A stretch of 64,000 nt of DNA from Tritrichomonas musculus (taxonomy: Eukaryota > Parabasalia > Tritrichomonadida > Tritrichomonadidae), in assembly GCA_039105265.1 (NCBI GenBank), contig JAPFFF010000019.1:2388501-2452500 (forward strand). Direction: 5' to 3'. The notes under the pieces were generated by a model. That model worked only from the letters and a program-made list of their open reading frames with translations. It was not told the origin of the DNA and did no database searches. Positions within the stretch are counted from its first letter, which is position 1; the number at the start of each line of letters is the position of its first letter. Below are positions 9,104 to 17,278 of this stretch, in pieces. The translations under genes and the position numbers were made by a program.

Positions 9104-10089
9104 GCCTTGCTATATATGACCTGCATATCGTGTTCAACCGTGTTCACCAATATGAAATCATGGCCCGATAAGGTCCGATATTTTTGCCACAACTCCTCGA
9201 ACTCACAAGGTATGCTCACCTGCTGATATATGTAATTGAGTTTCTGCCGCGAGAACCCATTGAATATGAAGAATGATGTGCAGTTATTCTTGTAATCGGT
9301 TGGCACGCCCTTGAAGAACTGGATATTGATGTATACGATTGAGTTCTTATGACGCAACTGGGTGATATAGTTTGTGAAGTATGCTGACTTCAACAGCTTG
9401 CTCTTAATGAAGTCCTCGCACAGGATTATGGTGTTGAGTGGTACATTGGGTTTCCCGAGTTTGCTGATATGGAGGAACTCAAACATCTGCTGCAGCTTGG
9501 ACTCGTCGATAGATGTCTTCCCAACCGAGCTATATTTGTTATACAACTCCTTCCATAGGTCGAGCTCCTTCAAATACCGTTCAGCATTACTATCAGCGAC
9601 GACCACAATGGGCAAGTTGATGAGCTCGCGTTGAGATTCAAATGTGGAATCATTTATAATACCGTTCTTACTCACATACACGATCATATGGAAGAGCCCA
9701 ATGGGCTTATGAGTGCCAGTGAACGGATTCTGTGAATCCTCAGGTGCTCCCCCAAACCTCCCATTACTGAGTCTACCCATTTGAATGATATCGCGAATTA
9801 CTGTATGGCTCTTGCCTTTGCCTTGTGATGCCACCAGTATGTTCAAAGTATTGTACCACGCATAGATCCCATTAGCGATTGGCCTTATGGATGCATTGGT
9901 GATTTTATCCCTATTCTTGGAATAGGCCTCACTCATAGCCGCATCCACATCAAACCTCTTGGATACCGGTTGCTGCTTCCGGTACCTATCGAATGTATCA
10001 AGATCAATTGGATCACTACTGGAACTGTCTGATAATTCAATAGATGTATAGTCGAAAAGGGTTGGTCGTAGGCGCTTGTAATACAGCAT
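9100..10089 (-). CDS. Genome-packaging ATPase, A32/FtsK-HerA type (copy B)
   Basis: A 329-residue P-loop ATPase. Walker A is ILVASQGKGKSH at residues 84-95; Walker B is NTIILCEDF at about 219-227, hydrophobic strand then ED. Downstream NSIVYINIQFFKGVPTDYKN and a conserved FSRQKLNY fit the sensor and arginine region of packaging ATPases of Polintons and other double-jelly-roll viruses, which pump DNA into a preformed capsid. The acidic amino end (ELSDSSSSDPIDLD) is variable. The start is five bases after a TATTTTTG (plus strand 10095-10102). It is followed upstream by the small membrane protein, 197-207 residue and capsid genes on the same strand. Confidence 0.9.
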   Translation of the reverse strand: MLYYKRLRPTLFDYTSIELSDSSSSDPIDLDTFDRYRKQQPVSKRFDVDAAMSEAYSKNRDKITNASIRPIANGIYAWYNTLNILVASQGKGKSHTVIRDIIQMGRLSNGRFGGAPEDSQNPFTGTHKPIGLFHMIVYVSKNGIINDSTFESQRELINLPIVVVADSNAERYLKELDLWKELYNKYSSVGKTSIDESKLQQMFEFLHISKLGKPNVPLNTIILCEDFIKSKLLKSAYFTNYITQLRHKNSIVYINIQFFKGVPTDYKNNCTSFFIFNGFSRQKLNYIYQQVSIPCEFEELWQKYRTLSGHDFILVNTVEHDMQVIYSKA

Positions 10090-10108
10090 TTAGTCAAAAA
10101 TAAAGCTC

Positions 10109-10258
10109 TTACGCATACAATGTGCGCCTCAGCTCATCGGTCAGCTCAGGTGGCTCATCTTCAGCTGTAAGCGATACCAGTAATAGCAGTTCAACTACAT
10201 TGGTCACCAATATCAACCCCAATAGTATATTCATGATGATTTCACTAGCGCTGGCCAT
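10109..10258 (-). CDS. 49-residue membrane protein (copy B)
   Basis: Short gene between ATPase and the 206-residue gene. It encodes MASASEIIMNILLGLILVTN followed by a hydrophobic run (VVELLLLVSL) and an acidic tail ending RRTLYA. One transmembrane helix spans residues 8-30. Conserved with the same position and nearly the same sequence at 42019-42168 and in family 2 at 23851-23982, which argues that it is real. Likely a small membrane or membrane-fusion/virion-lipid-associated protein; function unknown. Confidence 0.75.
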   Translation of the reverse strand: MASASEIIMNILLGLILVTNVVELLLLVSLTAEDEPPELTDELRRTLYA

Positions 10259-10268
10259 TTATGCGAAT

Positions 10269-10889
10269 TTAAATACAGATTTTGAGTGATATCGAGTGCC
10301 TTATGAGCTCGGTCCATACATGGTTATATCCGTATTTCAACTCATTGGATACCCCGTTTTTGGACACCAGTATCTTGTCGATTTTCATGTACTTCGAGTT
10401 CGAAACACAACCAGTGCACCCACTGTCCTCATTGATGACCAGCTCAACCCTATCAGCCTTAGTGAGTATCTTAATGAGCTCCATCAGCGTGTTGCTATGA
10501 CACACTAGGTAGTTGTTCATCCTCAGTGGATTGGTCTCATAGATGCTCAGCAATATCTCGAGGAATTTATTTTTGGTACCCAAGTCGTCAGTGTCGGGGT
10601 CTAATGATCGATCTATTGTCGGAGACTCAGGGAACATAGTTCCTTGGGGTGGACTGTTTATTGGAGCAACTGATGGATATGCACCAGTTGTCGAGGCTGT
10701 AGTAAAATTTGCATCCTGTGTGCCATTTTGCGTATATCCCATTTGGGGTTGCATCTGTGGGACTTGAGGGTATGATACCGGTTGAACTGGTGGAGGTCTA
10801 TTCGCGGCGATCTTAATATTCACATTCTGCTCCTGCTTAACACTCGCATCATTCTCACTTGATAGGATTCTAGCCTTATGGAGAGTCAT
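10269..10889 (-). CDS. 206-residue Maverick protein (copy B)
   Basis: Start at 10889 (MTLHKARILSSENDASVKQ). Residues 1-25 conserved across both families; residues 25-95 Pro/Gln/Thr-rich and variable; residues 95-206 conserved and folded (KFLEILLSIYETNPLRMNNY, a Cys pair in SGCTGCVS, and KYMKIDKILVSKNG). No family recognised. A TATTTTTG lies ten bases before the ATG. It sits directly after the capsid gene on the same strand with 42 bp between, so it may be a virion or assembly protein (inference). Confidence 0.7.
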   Translation of the reverse strand: MTLHKARILSSENDASVKQEQNVNIKIAANRPPPVQPVSYPQVPQMQPQMGYTQNGTQDANFTTASTTGAYPSVAPINSPPQGTMFPESPTIDRSLDPDTDDLGTKNKFLEILLSIYETNPLRMNNYLVCHSNTLMELIKILTKADRVELVINEDSGCTGCVSNSKYMKIDKILVSKNGVSNELKYGYNHVWTELIRHSISLKICI

Positions 10890-10931
10890 TTCCAAAGTGC
10901 AAAAATATTTTTACCCCTAATGCCGTATTTC

Positions 10932-12800
10932 TCATGCCATTTCTGGATCAACTTGTGAGCCAGCTGGTGATTCATCATCGATATACTCAAGGCCATCGAG
11001 TGAGAGCTTGAAGTAGGTGTCTCTGCATAAACAGAGTTGTACAGGTGGTGGTCTAACAACAGCTCCACTTGGTTCGATAATATTGTAATACGTGTCATTA
11101 CTGCCAGTGAATATGGGTTGACCATTGACTTGTATTTGGATATTGCCTTTGCCACCATCTAAGCCATCATAACAGTATCCAGCAGATGCACGTTCTGTTT
11201 GGACATTGAATACAAATGATGTGGCATCACTCAGTGTGTTCTTATACCTATTTCCATCGCCATCGTTCTTGGGCATTGTGAAGCTATCCTCGAACTCCTT
11301 TGTACATTGGAGTGTGATACCATCGAGATCTCCAGCTGTTAATTGGCTTTCGAAGAATCTGGCACCAATGGTACTGACATTCTCATCTGGGAAGTTCTTA
11401 CCACCAATATTCAAATAGCAGTTTTGGTAAACGGGATTCTCAAATACAGTCAAATCATTGTGATGCTTGGGGAACAGTAATGACATGCTTGTGACATTGA
11501 TCAATGGGATATTCAATGTGGACTTGATACCATTTGCGGCGGCTGCAATTGGGAATGCATGGTAATCGACCTTTTGAGATGGGATTACTAGGCCCTCACG
11601 TAAGATGGATTCAATGCTTGCACGAGTGGATTCACAAACGCCATATCCTTGCATATTGGACTTGCAGAGAGTGATGGTCATTTGGTTAACGGTGAGTGTT
11701 GCTGGTTGTGATTCGTATTTGATCGCATTATGTTCTTCAACGATTTGAATTGCCATATTGCTTTCAATAGTGCCTGTATAGTCTGGGTTATGGCGTGCGA
11801 TCTCCTTCAGATCCATAGTCTTCTTAATACCGAATTTCTCATATTCAGCATCTGTAAATCCGAATGTGATCTCAATCGGTGTGTCATTAACTGGAATTCC
11901 ATGTTCGGCGCAGATATTGTACTTGAATGTGATGGTATTATCGAATACCCCTGGTATAAGGGCCTCATTACCGATTTGAGTGAATTGCCTCTTGAGTTTA
12001 CCACGGGCCTTGATTTCACGTAACTGCTCCAATTGCTTCATCGTAATGTGATCATCATCTTCCAGGAATGCCTTAGCTTCAGCAACCGTATATGGATCAA
12101 TGACTGCCCATACTAGACCAGCTGGACTGACTTGGAATCTAATAGCTAAATCACCAATGATCCCATTCGGGAATAAGTCGAATGCCTGCAATGCAAGCAA
12201 GTCATCAAATGGGACATTCAAATCGAATTCAGCAGTGGTCTTGCCATTGTCCTTGAAGTCATTGAGATTGACATATACACCAGCATGTGTTTGACTATAG
12301 TTCGAGACATTTTCCCATAAGCTGTGAACGAATCTGCGGCGCTTCTTCTCAGTCTCTGGTTTCAAAACCGAGTATAGGAAGCCCTCGCGAATGCACTCAT
12401 TTTGCTGGTATCCGACATTGACATTGTTATGGAGGATCTCTAGCCTGTCAAACAATTGGTTCGAGGACTTGTATCCCACGAATAGTTTGTAGAGGTTATC
12501 GGGATCTTCAATCAATCGCAATTTGGCAGTATCGGTGTTCAATTGCAAATCAAGTCTGATGTGGAATGTGAGGAAGCCTTTATCGACATCGCTAATGAAG
12601 TGGTCGGGGTGTGTTAATGAGATCTGCGAGTACTGGCCTTGGTGAAATGGGGCTGGCTGGTCATGGCAATCGACGGTTCTGAATGAGAAGCTCCTGGTAC
12701 CATCATTCACATTGATGATGTTCCGCATGCTCTGGAATGTCTCCATAACATTACCGGCCTCGTACTTCAAATTGTGAGCTCGTTCGTTCCTGTAGCGCAT
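10932..12800 (-). CDS. Major capsid protein, double jelly-roll type (copy B)
   Basis: A 622-residue protein starting MRYRNERAHNLKYEAGNV; ATG at 12800 fits the C homologue, although the frame is open a little upstream. The early block GQYSQISLTHPDHFISDVDK, followed by FLTFHIRLDLQL, and the block GIIGDLAIRFQVSPAGLVW look like strands of the first jelly roll. Length, position beside the pVI-like gene and ATPase, and conservation across copies support the Polinton major capsid protein, which forms pseudo-hexameric trimers of the icosahedral shell. Residues about 300-385 are unrelated to the same part of copy C although both flanks are almost identical. Confidence 0.8.
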   Translation of the reverse strand: MRYRNERAHNLKYEAGNVMETFQSMRNIINVNDGTRSFSFRTVDCHDQPAPFHQGQYSQISLTHPDHFISDVDKGFLTFHIRLDLQLNTDTAKLRLIEDPDNLYKLFVGYKSSNQLFDRLEILHNNVNVGYQQNECIREGFLYSVLKPETEKKRRRFVHSLWENVSNYSQTHAGVYVNLNDFKDNGKTTAEFDLNVPFDDLLALQAFDLFPNGIIGDLAIRFQVSPAGLVWAVIDPYTVAEAKAFLEDDDHITMKQLEQLREIKARGKLKRQFTQIGNEALIPGVFDNTITFKYNICAEHGIPVNDTPIEITFGFTDAEYEKFGIKKTMDLKEIARHNPDYTGTIESNMAIQIVEEHNAIKYESQPATLTVNQMTITLCKSNMQGYGVCESTRASIESILREGLVIPSQKVDYHAFPIAAAANGIKSTLNIPLINVTSMSLLFPKHHNDLTVFENPVYQNCYLNIGGKNFPDENVSTIGARFFESQLTAGDLDGITLQCTKEFEDSFTMPKNDGDGNRYKNTLSDATSFVFNVQTERASAGYCYDGLDGGKGNIQIQVNGQPIFTGSNDTYYNIIEPSGAVVRPPPVQLCLCRDTYFKLSLDGLEYIDDESPAGSQVDPEMA

Positions 12801-12846
12801 TTGAATCTCGCAAAAAACCATGAAATCGCATTTTTTTATATATCAA

Positions 12847-13098
12847 ATGGGAATTGGCATCTTCAAGAAGATCAAAAATGGATTCCGCAAAGTGGGATCT
12901 ACACTCAGGAATGTCGCACAGAGAGTTGTCGATAAACTACCATCAGTTGTCAACGCTGGTAGACAAATCATTGATAGGGTCAAACCAATTGCAGGATTGA
13001 TACCTGGCGCAGGTGGATTGATTGATACTATTGATAGAGGATTGGGAACGGTTGGTAAGGTTGGTGAAATAGGCAAATCCATACTGGACAAGGTTTGA
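12847..13098 (+). CDS. Small basic pVI/pX-like minor capsid protein (copy B)
   Basis: An 83-residue basic protein: MGIGIFKKIKNGFRKVGSTL is an amphipathic basic head, then NVAQRVVDKLPSVVNAGRQI and a glycine-rich hydrophobic centre with LIPGAGGLID. Composition resembles adenovirus pVI or pX-type cores and small minor capsid proteins of Polintons. ATG at 12847 follows TTTTTTTATATATCAA, 46 bases from the divergent capsid start. A role beneath the capsid or in membrane contact is inferred. Confidence 0.6.
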   Translation: MGIGIFKKIKNGFRKVGSTLRNVAQRVVDKLPSVVNAGRQIIDRVKPIAGLIPGAGGLIDTIDRGLGTVGKVGEIGKSILDKV

Positions 13099-13148
13099 TC
13101 ATCATCGAATATCCACATACATGCGAATATATTTTTGTCCGTTTTGAA

Positions 13149-13610
13149 ATGAATTGCGATGGTATGAAACATATAGCTCAATGCGATATTAGGGTCATTA
13201 ATGATAACAAGCAGGAGCAGCGCACGTTCAACTCAGTAGAGGAGTTCGACCTGTTCTACCAGAAGTACAAGGACATGTTCAATGAGAAGACCACCAATTA
13301 CCTCAATAAAACCTACAAAATAATCACCCCCGAATGCGAGTACAGGATTACCAAACGCACTGGCAAGGATGGCTCCAGTAATGTGTTTCTCAAGAAGATC
13401 ACCAAGCCAGCCGATAGTGATACACTGGTGGAGATCCAATTCGCCAGCATTCGAGCTGACATCAATGCATTGCAGTCAACAGTAGATGACTACACCAAAC
13501 GGATTACCACGCTGGAGAACACCATCGGCGTGATCACCGCAAAAATAAATCAGCTCACCAGTACCGTGAATGAGTGTACCGATGCCATGAACAACCTCCT
13601 GAGGCATTAG
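13149..13610 (+). CDS. 154-residue coiled-coil protein (copy B)
   Basis: Start at 13149 (MNCDGMKHIAQCDIRVINDN) is preceded by a TATTTTTG about fifteen bases upstream. The amino half matches the family 2 gene at 5561 (EEFDLFYQKYKD, TTNYLNKTYKIITPECEYRIT); the carboxy half is a coiled coil with repeated heptads (TLENTIGVITAKINQLTSTV). Resembles phage or viral trimerisation stalks, but function is unknown. Convergent with and overlapping the next gene by four bases. Confidence 0.75.
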   Translation: MNCDGMKHIAQCDIRVINDNKQEQRTFNSVEEFDLFYQKYKDMFNEKTTNYLNKTYKIITPECEYRITKRTGKDGSSNVFLKKITKPADSDTLVEIQFASIRADINALQSTVDDYTKRITTLENTIGVITAKINQLTSTVNECTDAMNNLLRH

Positions 13611-13834
13611 ATCTTGGAGTTATTTGGGATTACCTGGTGATTGAGTGAGTGGTGTACTGTTGATGAGGTTGATTTGATGATTGGGTCATGCACAATACTC
13701 CCCTTATCGTCATATTTTTGGACTGTGGGTTTGGTACAACTAATGGTTCGCCTATTTCGCATGTGACGTTCCAGGTGATTGAAGTACGTGAGCCCATTTG
13801 AATCTCTTAATACGCGGCGTTCCTCATATGACAT
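13607..13834 (-). CDS. 75-residue basic protein (copy B)
   Basis: MSYEERRVLRDSNGLTYFNH start, basic RHMRNRRT block, then KPTVQKYDDKGSIVHDP and a closing HHSLNHQVIPNNSKI. No known domain. Its ATG faces that of the next gene across a 35-bp gap that reads as CCTGAAAAAACACTTTTTTTGC, a nearly symmetric A-run/T-run bidirectional promoter candidate. Confidence 0.7.
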   Translation of the reverse strand: MSYEERRVLRDSNGLTYFNHLERHMRNRRTISCTKPTVQKYDDKGSIVHDPIIKSTSSTVHHSLNHQVIPNNSKI

Positions 13835-13869
13835 TTAATCCTGAAAAAACACTTTTTTTGCGCATCTAA

Positions 13870-14103
13870 ATGACTGAATTGGGTGAATACAAGAAGGAGA
13901 TTCCAGAGCTGAAGCGCATCAAGCATGATCTCAAGGAGAAGTGCTATATGTATAAGGGCCACCTCAATAACATCAAAGGGGGTATGCTGGGTAGCAATGG
14001 ACTAGCCGTTCGTGAATCACTGATTGAGGACATCAATAGTCTGAAGGAGAAGGTCGCCAAACTCGAGAATGAGCTCGCTGAATTATCAAGCGATAACCAC
14101 TAA
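13870..14103 (+). CDS. 77-residue coiled-coil protein (copy B)
   Basis: MTELGEYKKEIPELKRIKHD, then a conserved GGMLGSNGLAVRESL and a carboxy coiled coil. Identical to 63209-63442 as far as I can read and about 75 percent identical to the family 2 gene at 6301. Precedes the integrase by 58 bp on the same strand. Function unknown. Confidence 0.75.
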   Translation: MTELGEYKKEIPELKRIKHDLKEKCYMYKGHLNNIKGGMLGSNGLAVRESLIEDINSLKEKVAKLENELAELSSDNH

Positions 14104-14145
14104 ATATGGTGTCAACCGGGAATCCCATAGACCTATTGGAACCAC

Positions 14146-14161
14146 TATTTTTGCCCATTAA
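14146..14161 (+). promoter_or_regulatory. TATTTTTG motif before the integrase
   Basis: TATTTTTG at 14146-14153 ends eight bases before the integrase ATG. The D integrase has the same word at the same distance (minus strand, 63106-63113). A representative of a motif present before most class 1 genes in the window. Confidence 0.5.
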
Positions 14162-15409
14162 ATGTCTGACAACAGGAAATCGTTCAAGCTATTCGATAAG
14201 GAGTACAATTCGCTGCTCAAGTACCCATTCAAATCCAAGATATCGAAACTGGACCCATCGCAGTTCATCGTCAACCCAGAATCTCATCATGAGCCATTCG
14301 TGAAGGACTTCAAATTGAAATCATGCAATTCCTATTCAAAACCCGATTTCTCATTGGAACCCGGATGCTGGGAAGTCGATTTGATGTTTGTGAAGTACGC
14401 TACAAGGGCTAATGGAACCGAGTCCGTGGTATCCCATGAAACCATTTACCTCATCATGGTGAATGTCAACACGCGGTACCTAATCGTGGAACCTCTTAAG
14501 GACAGACTAGCTGATACCATCAAGGCTGCATATGCCAAGATCATTCTCGAGAAATATGATGACTTCAAATTCAATACCATCAAATGCGACGGTGAGAATA
14601 ACCTACTCAAAGTGCTTGATATAATCCCCTACGGAAGTCCAGACAAAAATGCATATGCAGGTACCAAAAACGTGTTGATTGACCGCAATGCAGTGATTGT
14701 CGATAAATCCAAACACAACAACGCTCACAAAATCGTTGATGCAACCATCAGGACACTCCGCAATGCATTCGGTCTAGATAATCGTCGGATTGGAGACCCA
14801 TTCCTGATGCAACAGATGGTCCACTTCTATAACAACACCCCACATCGGTCTCTACGAATGCCCAATCCCAATTACCGAGATGATGGAATCCCATACGACC
14901 CGTATCTAGCAAGGGAGCCCAAGTGGATATACTACACACCCAATCAAATGCAGCACAACCCTGACTTGGAATGGAGATACATCAGGGATTGCCAACGGAA
15001 GCTACGGCGAGTCAAAAATAGTATGCAAATGGATGGTCTACTGAGCTATCGCAAGGGCAATATCATATTGGTCCATTACGATACATCCAAAACTGTGAAG
15101 AAGCATGAGAAGCAGAGGCGTGTGTTCAATGAGATTGCCGAATTCATTAGATACCATAATGGGAATGTCGAATGCAAACTGCTGAACCCATATCGTAGAT
15201 TCCAGTTGAATGATGATAAGCAAGCAGGAACTGCGTTCTATGTACCGTATACCAGGGATGACACTAATGGTACCAAAACCAAAACTGGTCGAAAGCCTAT
15301 GACGGATGATGAGCGAGCTACCATAACTGTCCCCATCATGTACACCCGACTCGTGGCACTAGATTATGGATCACTAGGTGAAGCCTATAAGCAGTACTTT
15401 GCTGTCTAA
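14162..15409 (+). CDS. Retroviral-type (rve) integrase (copy B)
   Basis: A 415-residue integrase that would insert the element's ends into host DNA. The RNase H-like core runs from residue 65 to about 230: strand with GCWEVDLMF (acidic residue at 73), YLIMVNVNTRYLIVEPL, then NTIKCDGENN (acidic residue at 143) and the third acidic helix about fifty residues further in AHKIVDATIRTLRN, followed by HFYNNTPHRSL, a hallmark of this family. Residues 290-360 (LLSYRKGNIILVHYD) look like the SH3-like DNA-binding tail. It is followed three bases after its stop by the 110-residue gene. Confidence 0.9.
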   Translation: MSDNRKSFKLFDKEYNSLLKYPFKSKISKLDPSQFIVNPESHHEPFVKDFKLKSCNSYSKPDFSLEPGCWEVDLMFVKYATRANGTESVVSHETIYLIMVNVNTRYLIVEPLKDRLADTIKAAYAKIILEKYDDFKFNTIKCDGENNLLKVLDIIPYGSPDKNAYAGTKNVLIDRNAVIVDKSKHNNAHKIVDATIRTLRNAFGLDNRRIGDPFLMQQMVHFYNNTPHRSLRMPNPNYRDDGIPYDPYLAREPKWIYYTPNQMQHNPDLEWRYIRDCQRKLRRVKNSMQMDGLLSYRKGNIILVHYDTSKTVKKHEKQRRVFNEIAEFIRYHNGNVECKLLNPYRRFQLNDDKQAGTAFYVPYTRDDTNGTKTKTGRKPMTDDERATITVPIMYTRLVALDYGSLGEAYKQYFAV

Positions 15410-15412
15410 TAA

Positions 15413-15745
15413 ATGCCAAAGCGCTATTTCCATACACAGACCACCGAGTTTAAGCTACCTGAGGACTTCATATATAGTCGCAATAAGAAGTACATCGTAG
15501 TGCAGTATGTGGGAGCTATCGTGAATAAGACCATCATCGGCGATTTGATGGTACACTCGGATATTGTCGAATTCGACCCATACTGTGACCACTTCATAAT
15601 GCTAGCCAACCGACGGCAAACCAAGTATCGCAAGTATGAGATGCTCAACAGGACCAAGCGGGATTTCAAAATATGGTTCACAGACCTGTATGGTAATGAG
15701 ATAAAACCCGATGCATTCGTGCTATCGTGCTTGCTAATCTATTGA
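15413..15745 (+). CDS. 110-residue protein with a penton-like jelly-roll ending (copy B)
   Basis: Starts three bases after the integrase stop, so may be translated from the same transcript. The carboxy end reads DFKIWFTDLYGNEIKPDAF then VLSCLLIY, a strand-turn-strand pattern resembling the last strands of Polinton minor capsid (penton) jelly-roll proteins. The body (KKYIVVQYVGAIVNKTIIGD, then FDPYCDHFIMLANRRQTKYR) is beta-rich. At 110 residues it is shorter than usual pentons, so the assignment is tentative. Nearly identical to 61535-61867. Confidence 0.5.
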   Translation: MPKRYFHTQTTEFKLPEDFIYSRNKKYIVVQYVGAIVNKTIIGDLMVHSDIVEFDPYCDHFIMLANRRQTKYRKYEMLNRTKRDFKIWFTDLYGNEIKPDAFVLSCLLIY

Positions 15746-15770
15746 CCACCGTATGGCCCATATAGGAGTT

Positions 15771-15783
15771 TATTTTTGGGTAA
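15771..15783 (+). promoter_or_regulatory. TATTTTTG motif before the 495-residue gene
   Basis: TATTTTTG at 15771-15778, five bases before ATG. The homologue in D has the same word at the same five-base spacing (61502-61509, minus strand). Confidence 0.5.
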
Positions 15784-17271
15784 ATGCAGGATGAATACCT
15801 TGATGTTTATACGTTGAAACCAGGTCAATATCGCGAATTGCCGTACTCAAAATACTTATCAGCTGTGTACCTCGATGTTGATAAGGTTACCAAACTATAT
15901 TTCCCACGTGACTTAGTTCCACCACCAGTCGTTCATGACTATACGATTGATAAGGTCGGAGCCACATTCACAATGAATTCGTATGAAGAGGTCCCTACAT
16001 ACATCTGGAGATCCAAATTCGTGGCATCGGTGAATGATTATTGCATGATCCTGGTTCAGGGACCCAATAATAGGCTCAGAGCAAATTCATATATAGCCTA
16101 CCCCAGGAAATATTTCAAGGATACAGTCCTTGCAAACACAACTAAATCACCTGGGGATCACCCTATAGGGTTCGAGATATCGGTTTATTCAAACCCATTA
16201 CTGTTACCAGCCATATATTGCTTTGAACAACTTCCGCTATTCCAGGTGAATCAGACAGCTCAGCCCGATAGGGGTCCAAAACCCATACAATTTTCATTCA
16301 CAAGTGATGCGGTTTTTGGTAGAACCCCACCTCGTAAAAGGATTATGGTCAATGATGAGACTTCCCCATTCAAGCGGAGGACTAAGGATTGGTATCACAA
16401 GCACACAACATATCACCCTCGGAAAAAGCTTATATCCAATGAGTACAGCAGTGATGATGCGACAGCTCTCAACCCCTTTGGGGGTGAGGTTAGGAGTGAT
16501 AGGAGTGATGAAGCTAGTGAGAGTAGCGATCATGAGCAAAATCCATATGACCCACGTGAAGCTGAATATAGGGATAATGAGGTGCGAAATCAGCCAAAGG
16601 TCAGTCCAAATGGGGTATATATGTCCACCGATAGGAGACCAGGGACGACATCCGTTGTTGCTCGAAAAACAAATGGTTCATTACAAGAATATCGAGTTGG
16701 GAAACGCGCAATGACTGATATACGACGTAAGCTGAAACATTCGCAACAGCAATCACAGGGACATCCGGCACAACCTCTCAACATCTCTGGGGATGAGTAT
16801 TCCAGTGATGATGCGCGAGCTCTCAGTCCCTCCGGGGATGAAGTAGATTCACAGAGAGGGCTTAGAGATAGAACTCGGGATCAGGAACAGTACTCATATG
16901 AATCTCAAGACAACTCCAATACTAGAACACCTAAGCGTTCATCTAGGGTATCATCTAGGGTATCATCTACAAAGCATTCCAGTTCGGTGAAATTCGGTAA
17001 ATCATTTAAACCATATCGGGAGAAATTCACACCCCAATTCAAGGGTAATACCATGGACACCACATTTGAGTATGAAATGCCGCCTGAGCGCAGTGATGAA
17101 TATAGTGAGCAGGAACTGAGTTCGCAATATGAGGAAGAGGGGGATCCAGAGGCAACTCCATTACCGACCACAAGTGAACCCCAACCACCTCGTAGGCATA
17201 AACGCAATGCAAAAATAATATCCAAACCCAGCCAAAAGCGTGAGAATTTCTTTGACCGATTCAAGCAATAG
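15784..17271 (+). CDS. 495-residue Maverick protein with disordered tail (copy B)
   Basis: Residues 1-165 fold as a beta-rich domain (LKPGQYRELPYSKYLSAVYL, YIWRSKFVASVNDYCMILV); residues 170-495 are charged, Ser/Asp/Arg-rich and probably disordered, with TNGSLQEYRVGKRAMTDIRR and VKFGKSFKPYREK the only blocks shared with the D homologue (60057-61496). Two copies of the short palindromic insert (16453-16486 and 16807-16841), each read as SSDDA(T/R)AL(N/S)P, lie in the disordered part. No known family; possible virion or scaffold protein. Confidence 0.65.
   Translation: MQDEYLDVYTLKPGQYRELPYSKYLSAVYLDVDKVTKLYFPRDLVPPPVVHDYTIDKVGATFTMNSYEEVPTYIWRSKFVASVNDYCMILVQGPNNRLRANSYIAYPRKYFKDTVLANTTKSPGDHPIGFEISVYSNPLLLPAIYCFEQLPLFQVNQTAQPDRGPKPIQFSFTSDAVFGRTPPRKRIMVNDETSPFKRRTKDWYHKHTTYHPRKKLISNEYSSDDATALNPFGGEVRSDRSDEASESSDHEQNPYDPREAEYRDNEVRNQPKVSPNGVYMSTDRRPGTTSVVARKTNGSLQEYRVGKRAMTDIRRKLKHSQQQSQGHPAQPLNISGDEYSSDDARALSPSGDEVDSQRGLRDRTRDQEQYSYESQDNSNTRTPKRSSRVSSRVSSTKHSSSVKFGKSFKPYREKFTPQFKGNTMDTTFEYEMPPERSDEYSEQELSSQYEEEGDPEATPLPTTSEPQPPRRHKRNAKIISKPSQKRENFFDRFKQ
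16453..16486 (+). repeat. Palindromic insert PI-1, copy 1
   Basis: Opens GATGATGCGACAGCTCTC and closes with a CCCCTTTGGGGG hairpin and TGA. It is read in the frame Asp-Asp-Ala-Thr-Ala-Leu. One of six copies in this window. Confidence 0.85.
16807..16841 (+). repeat. Palindromic insert PI-1, copy 2
   Basis: GATGATGCGCGAGCTCTC opening and TCCCTCCGGGGATGA close, read in the same frame as copy 1, 350 bases downstream in the same gene. Confidence 0.85.
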
Positions 17272-17278
17272 TATATAC

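Noticed and set aside
12820-12846. Longer starts for the pVI-like, capsid and 459-residue genes
   Set aside because: Upstream in-frame codons come from T-rich promoter-like DNA and are not conserved between copies; the internal ATG is.
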